Part shown: positions 62,654 through 64,000 of the stretch, piece after piece | Layout of the letters: the number at the start of each line of letters is the position of its first letter | Numbering within the stretch: position 1 is the stretch's first letter | DNA from: Caldicellulosiruptor bescii DSM 6725 | GTDB taxonomy: Bacteria; Bacillota; Thermoanaerobacteria; Caldicellulosiruptorales; Caldicellulosiruptoraceae | Assembly (NCBI RefSeq): GCF_000022325.1 | Contig: NC_012034.1 | Location: forward strand, 2,834,001-2,898,000 | DNA: 64,000 nt | Direction: 5' to 3' | Made by a program: the position numbers and the translations under genes | The notes under the pieces: generated by a model | What the model was told of the DNA's origin: nothing | The model's input: the letters and a program-made list of their open reading frames with translations, nothing else | Database searches by the model: none

Positions 62654-63490
62654 CTATATTTCTATCTTCACATGCCGTGCAACGTGACAACATATATTCA
62701 CTGCGACTGGCAACCCTGCAATGTGTGTCGGAAACTCCTCAATAAAAACATCAAGTGCTGTAGTTTTCCCACCAAACCCTTCAGGTCCTATCCCGAGAGA
62801 GTTTATTTTTTCAAGCAGTCTTTCTTCAAGTTCTGCAATATATTTTCTGGGATGCCTTTGTCCAACTTTTCTCAGAAGCGCCTTTTTAGATAAAATTGCT
62901 GCAAGATCAAATGTCCCACCAATTCCAACTCCGACCAAGATTGGTGGGCAAGGATCAGATCCAGCTTTTTTTACTGTCTCAACAACAAAATTTTCAATTC
63001 CTTCAACACCGTCTGCCGGCGCGAGCATACAAAGCGCACTTTTATTCTCACTTCCAAATCCTTTGGGCATAAAATGAATTGTGATTTTATCTCCTTTTAC
63101 CATATCAATATGAATTATAGCTGGTGTGTTGTCTTTAGTATTTTCTCTCTCAATCGGGCTTTTTACCATTGACTTTCGAAGGAAAAAGTCTGTGTATGCT
63201 CTTGAGACTGCTCTGTTTATGGCCTCTTTCAAAGAACCTTCAATAAACACATCTTCACCAATATCCACAAAAAACACCGCAGCACCAGTGTCTTGGCAAA
63301 CAGGTCGCATTTTTTGTTTTGCAAGTTGTACGTTTTTTATGAGATTTTCCAACGTATATTTTGCAATTCCATCTTCTAAAGCATAAGCCTTGTTAAGACT
63401 ATCTTTGATATCGTCCGGCAATACGCATACCGCTTCATTTACAGCCTCATATACCTTTTGTTCGATAATTTCAGCCTTTACAATTCTCAT
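62654..63490 (-). CDS. fumA: Class I fumarate hydratase, alpha subunit
   Basis: A 278-residue N-terminal-type subunit of the two-subunit iron-sulfur hydro-lyases (fumarase or tartrate dehydratase). Cluster-ligand Cys and substrate motifs are [19 protein letters not shown] near residue 60, [35 protein letters not shown] and [20 protein letters not shown]. It converts fumarate to malate together with a beta subunit. No beta-subunit gene follows within the window; the next gene downstream is on the other strand. Fumarase is the likeliest activity; tartrate dehydratase cannot be excluded. Confidence 0.9.
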   Translation of the reverse strand: MRIVKAEIIEQKVYEAVNEAVCVLPDDIKDSLNKAYALEDGIAKYTLENLIKNVQLAKQKMRPVCQDTGAAVFFVDIGEDVFIEGSLKEAINRAVSRAYTDFFLRKSMVKSPIERENTKDNTPAIIHIDMVKGDKITIHFMPKGFGSENKSALCMLAPADGVEGIENFVVETVKKAGSDPCPPILVGVGIGGTFDLAAILSKKALLRKVGQRHPRKYIAELEERLLEKINSLGIGPEGFGGKTTALDVFIEEFPTHIAGLPVAVNICCHVARHVKIEI

Positions 63491-63531
63491 TTTTCCATAT
63501 TACTCCTTTGTCTGATATTAAAAATTCAAAT

Positions 63532-64000
63532 TCATATCTTCAAATACTGTCTCATGAGCATCACAATTATATTGTTATCATACAAAAACTCTGCAAACAT
63601 TGAGGTCTTTATGACCTTCTGTGCTGTCTTGAAAATCTCTGCGTTCGGGAAAAAATAGAGAATTGAAAAGGCTATGTAGATGATTATGAGCGCAACAGCC
63701 ACACCTGCCAAAAGCCCTAAAAACCCGTCCACCTGCCCCACAACCGGCACCTTTCTCATAAACCCAATGGACCTTTTTAAGCCTGAGATTACAATCTTTG
63801 TTGCCACAAATATCAGAATCATGGCAATAAAATTGGCAAGGACAATTGCTGCAGCATCTTGCAGGGTTCTGTTTAGAGTCTCTTGCGCTTGTATTATAGC
63901 ACCTTTAAAAAACTGAGGTACTGTTGGTAGAATATCGTCCTTTATCACAACCTTTTGTCTTACAAAGCTGTAGATAGCCTCTTTAAGAGTCGGTGATTGA
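63532..64000 (-). CDS. CvpA-family membrane protein, 5' end outside the window
   Basis: The frame is open to the right-hand edge (SPTLKEAIYSFVRQKVVIKD before the first in-window start), so the start and first membrane spans are missing. The visible 155 codons contain two spans (AAAIVLANFIAMILIFVATK; GFLGLLAGVAVALIIIYIAF) and the conserved VPVVGQVDGFLGLL motif of CvpA-like proteins. CvpA is linked to envelope integrity and colicin V production. It lies 41 nt upstream of the fumarase gene. Confidence 0.8.
   Translation of the reverse strand, partial: QSPTLKEAIYSFVRQKVVIKDDILPTVPQFFKGAIIQAQETLNRTLQDAAAIVLANFIAMILIFVATKIVISGLKRSIGFMRKVPVVGQVDGFLGLLAGVAVALIIIYIAFSILYFFPNAEIFKTAQKVIKTSMFAEFLYDNNIIVMLMRQYLKI

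Overview
The window looks like a chromosomal segment of a low-GC, thermophilic, plant-biomass-degrading Firmicute, most probably a Caldicellulosiruptor-type organism. This assignment is inference. It rests on the AT-rich codon use, AGGAGG-type ribosome binding sites with many GTG and TTG starts, sporulation genes (spoVAC/AD/AE, spoVS), xylan-processing genes including a GH10 enzyme, and long CRISPR arrays beside a type III-A cas operon. No rRNA or tRNA gene was seen.

Layout. (1) 1-12541, minus strand: an apparent operon with a transmembrane Ser/Thr kinase, a coiled-coil protein, a ClpB-like AAA+ ATPase, a small radical-SAM activase, an FHA/zinc-ribbon protein and a PP2C phosphatase, then (after a decayed transposase and a nuclease remnant) a GrpE-like protein, a lidless Hsp70 and a HEAT-like protein. 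It resembles a phospho-regulated chaperone or unfoldase machine and is the best candidate here for an undescribed system. (2) 13034-20156: a relic CRISPR array and a type III-A operon (cas10, csm2, csm3, csm4, csm5, cas6-like). (3) 20190-22364: an IS200/IS605 element with a decayed tnpB, plus degraded small genes. (4) 22628-24156: CRISPR array 2, whose distal end holds a 495-nt stretch of phage-like coding fragments between two repeats. (5) 24286-31859: accessory genes, including a zinc-ribbon protein, a Clp-fold membrane protease, a rhomboid protease and the cyclic-oligoadenylate pair Csx1 and Csx20, plus pseudogenes. (6) 32078-39020: array 3 (36 repeats) and array 4 (6 repeats). These appear to be one array split by a 4.1-kb gene-bearing insert encoding a STAS-like protein and two exported proteins. 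(7) 39292-43263: three apparently cytoplasmic enzymes for acetylated xylan fragments. (8) 43341-49614: bioY with a probable BirA operator, recD2, a ComK-like gene, the YvrJ/DUF2922/DUF1659 small genes and spoVAC-AD-AE. (9) 49663-52337: a Csx20 relic, a second copy of the zinc-ribbon protein and two genes that seem to start with AUU. (10) 52553-64000: spoVS, a sensor GGDEF-EAL protein, two WYL regulators, a chemoreceptor-like protein, a CAP-domain protein, a fumarase alpha subunit and the end of a cvpA-like gene.

How the parts fit. Cas10 keeps both its HD and GGDD motifs, so the type III complex should be able to make cyclic oligoadenylate. Csx1 (HEPN RNase) would respond to it and Csx20 (a predicted ring nuclease) would remove it. 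These effectors sit 8-13 kb from the csm operon behind their own candidate operator. Arrays 2 and 3 have near-identical leaders with a perfectly spaced sigma-A-type promoter. No cas1 or cas2 gene is present in the window.
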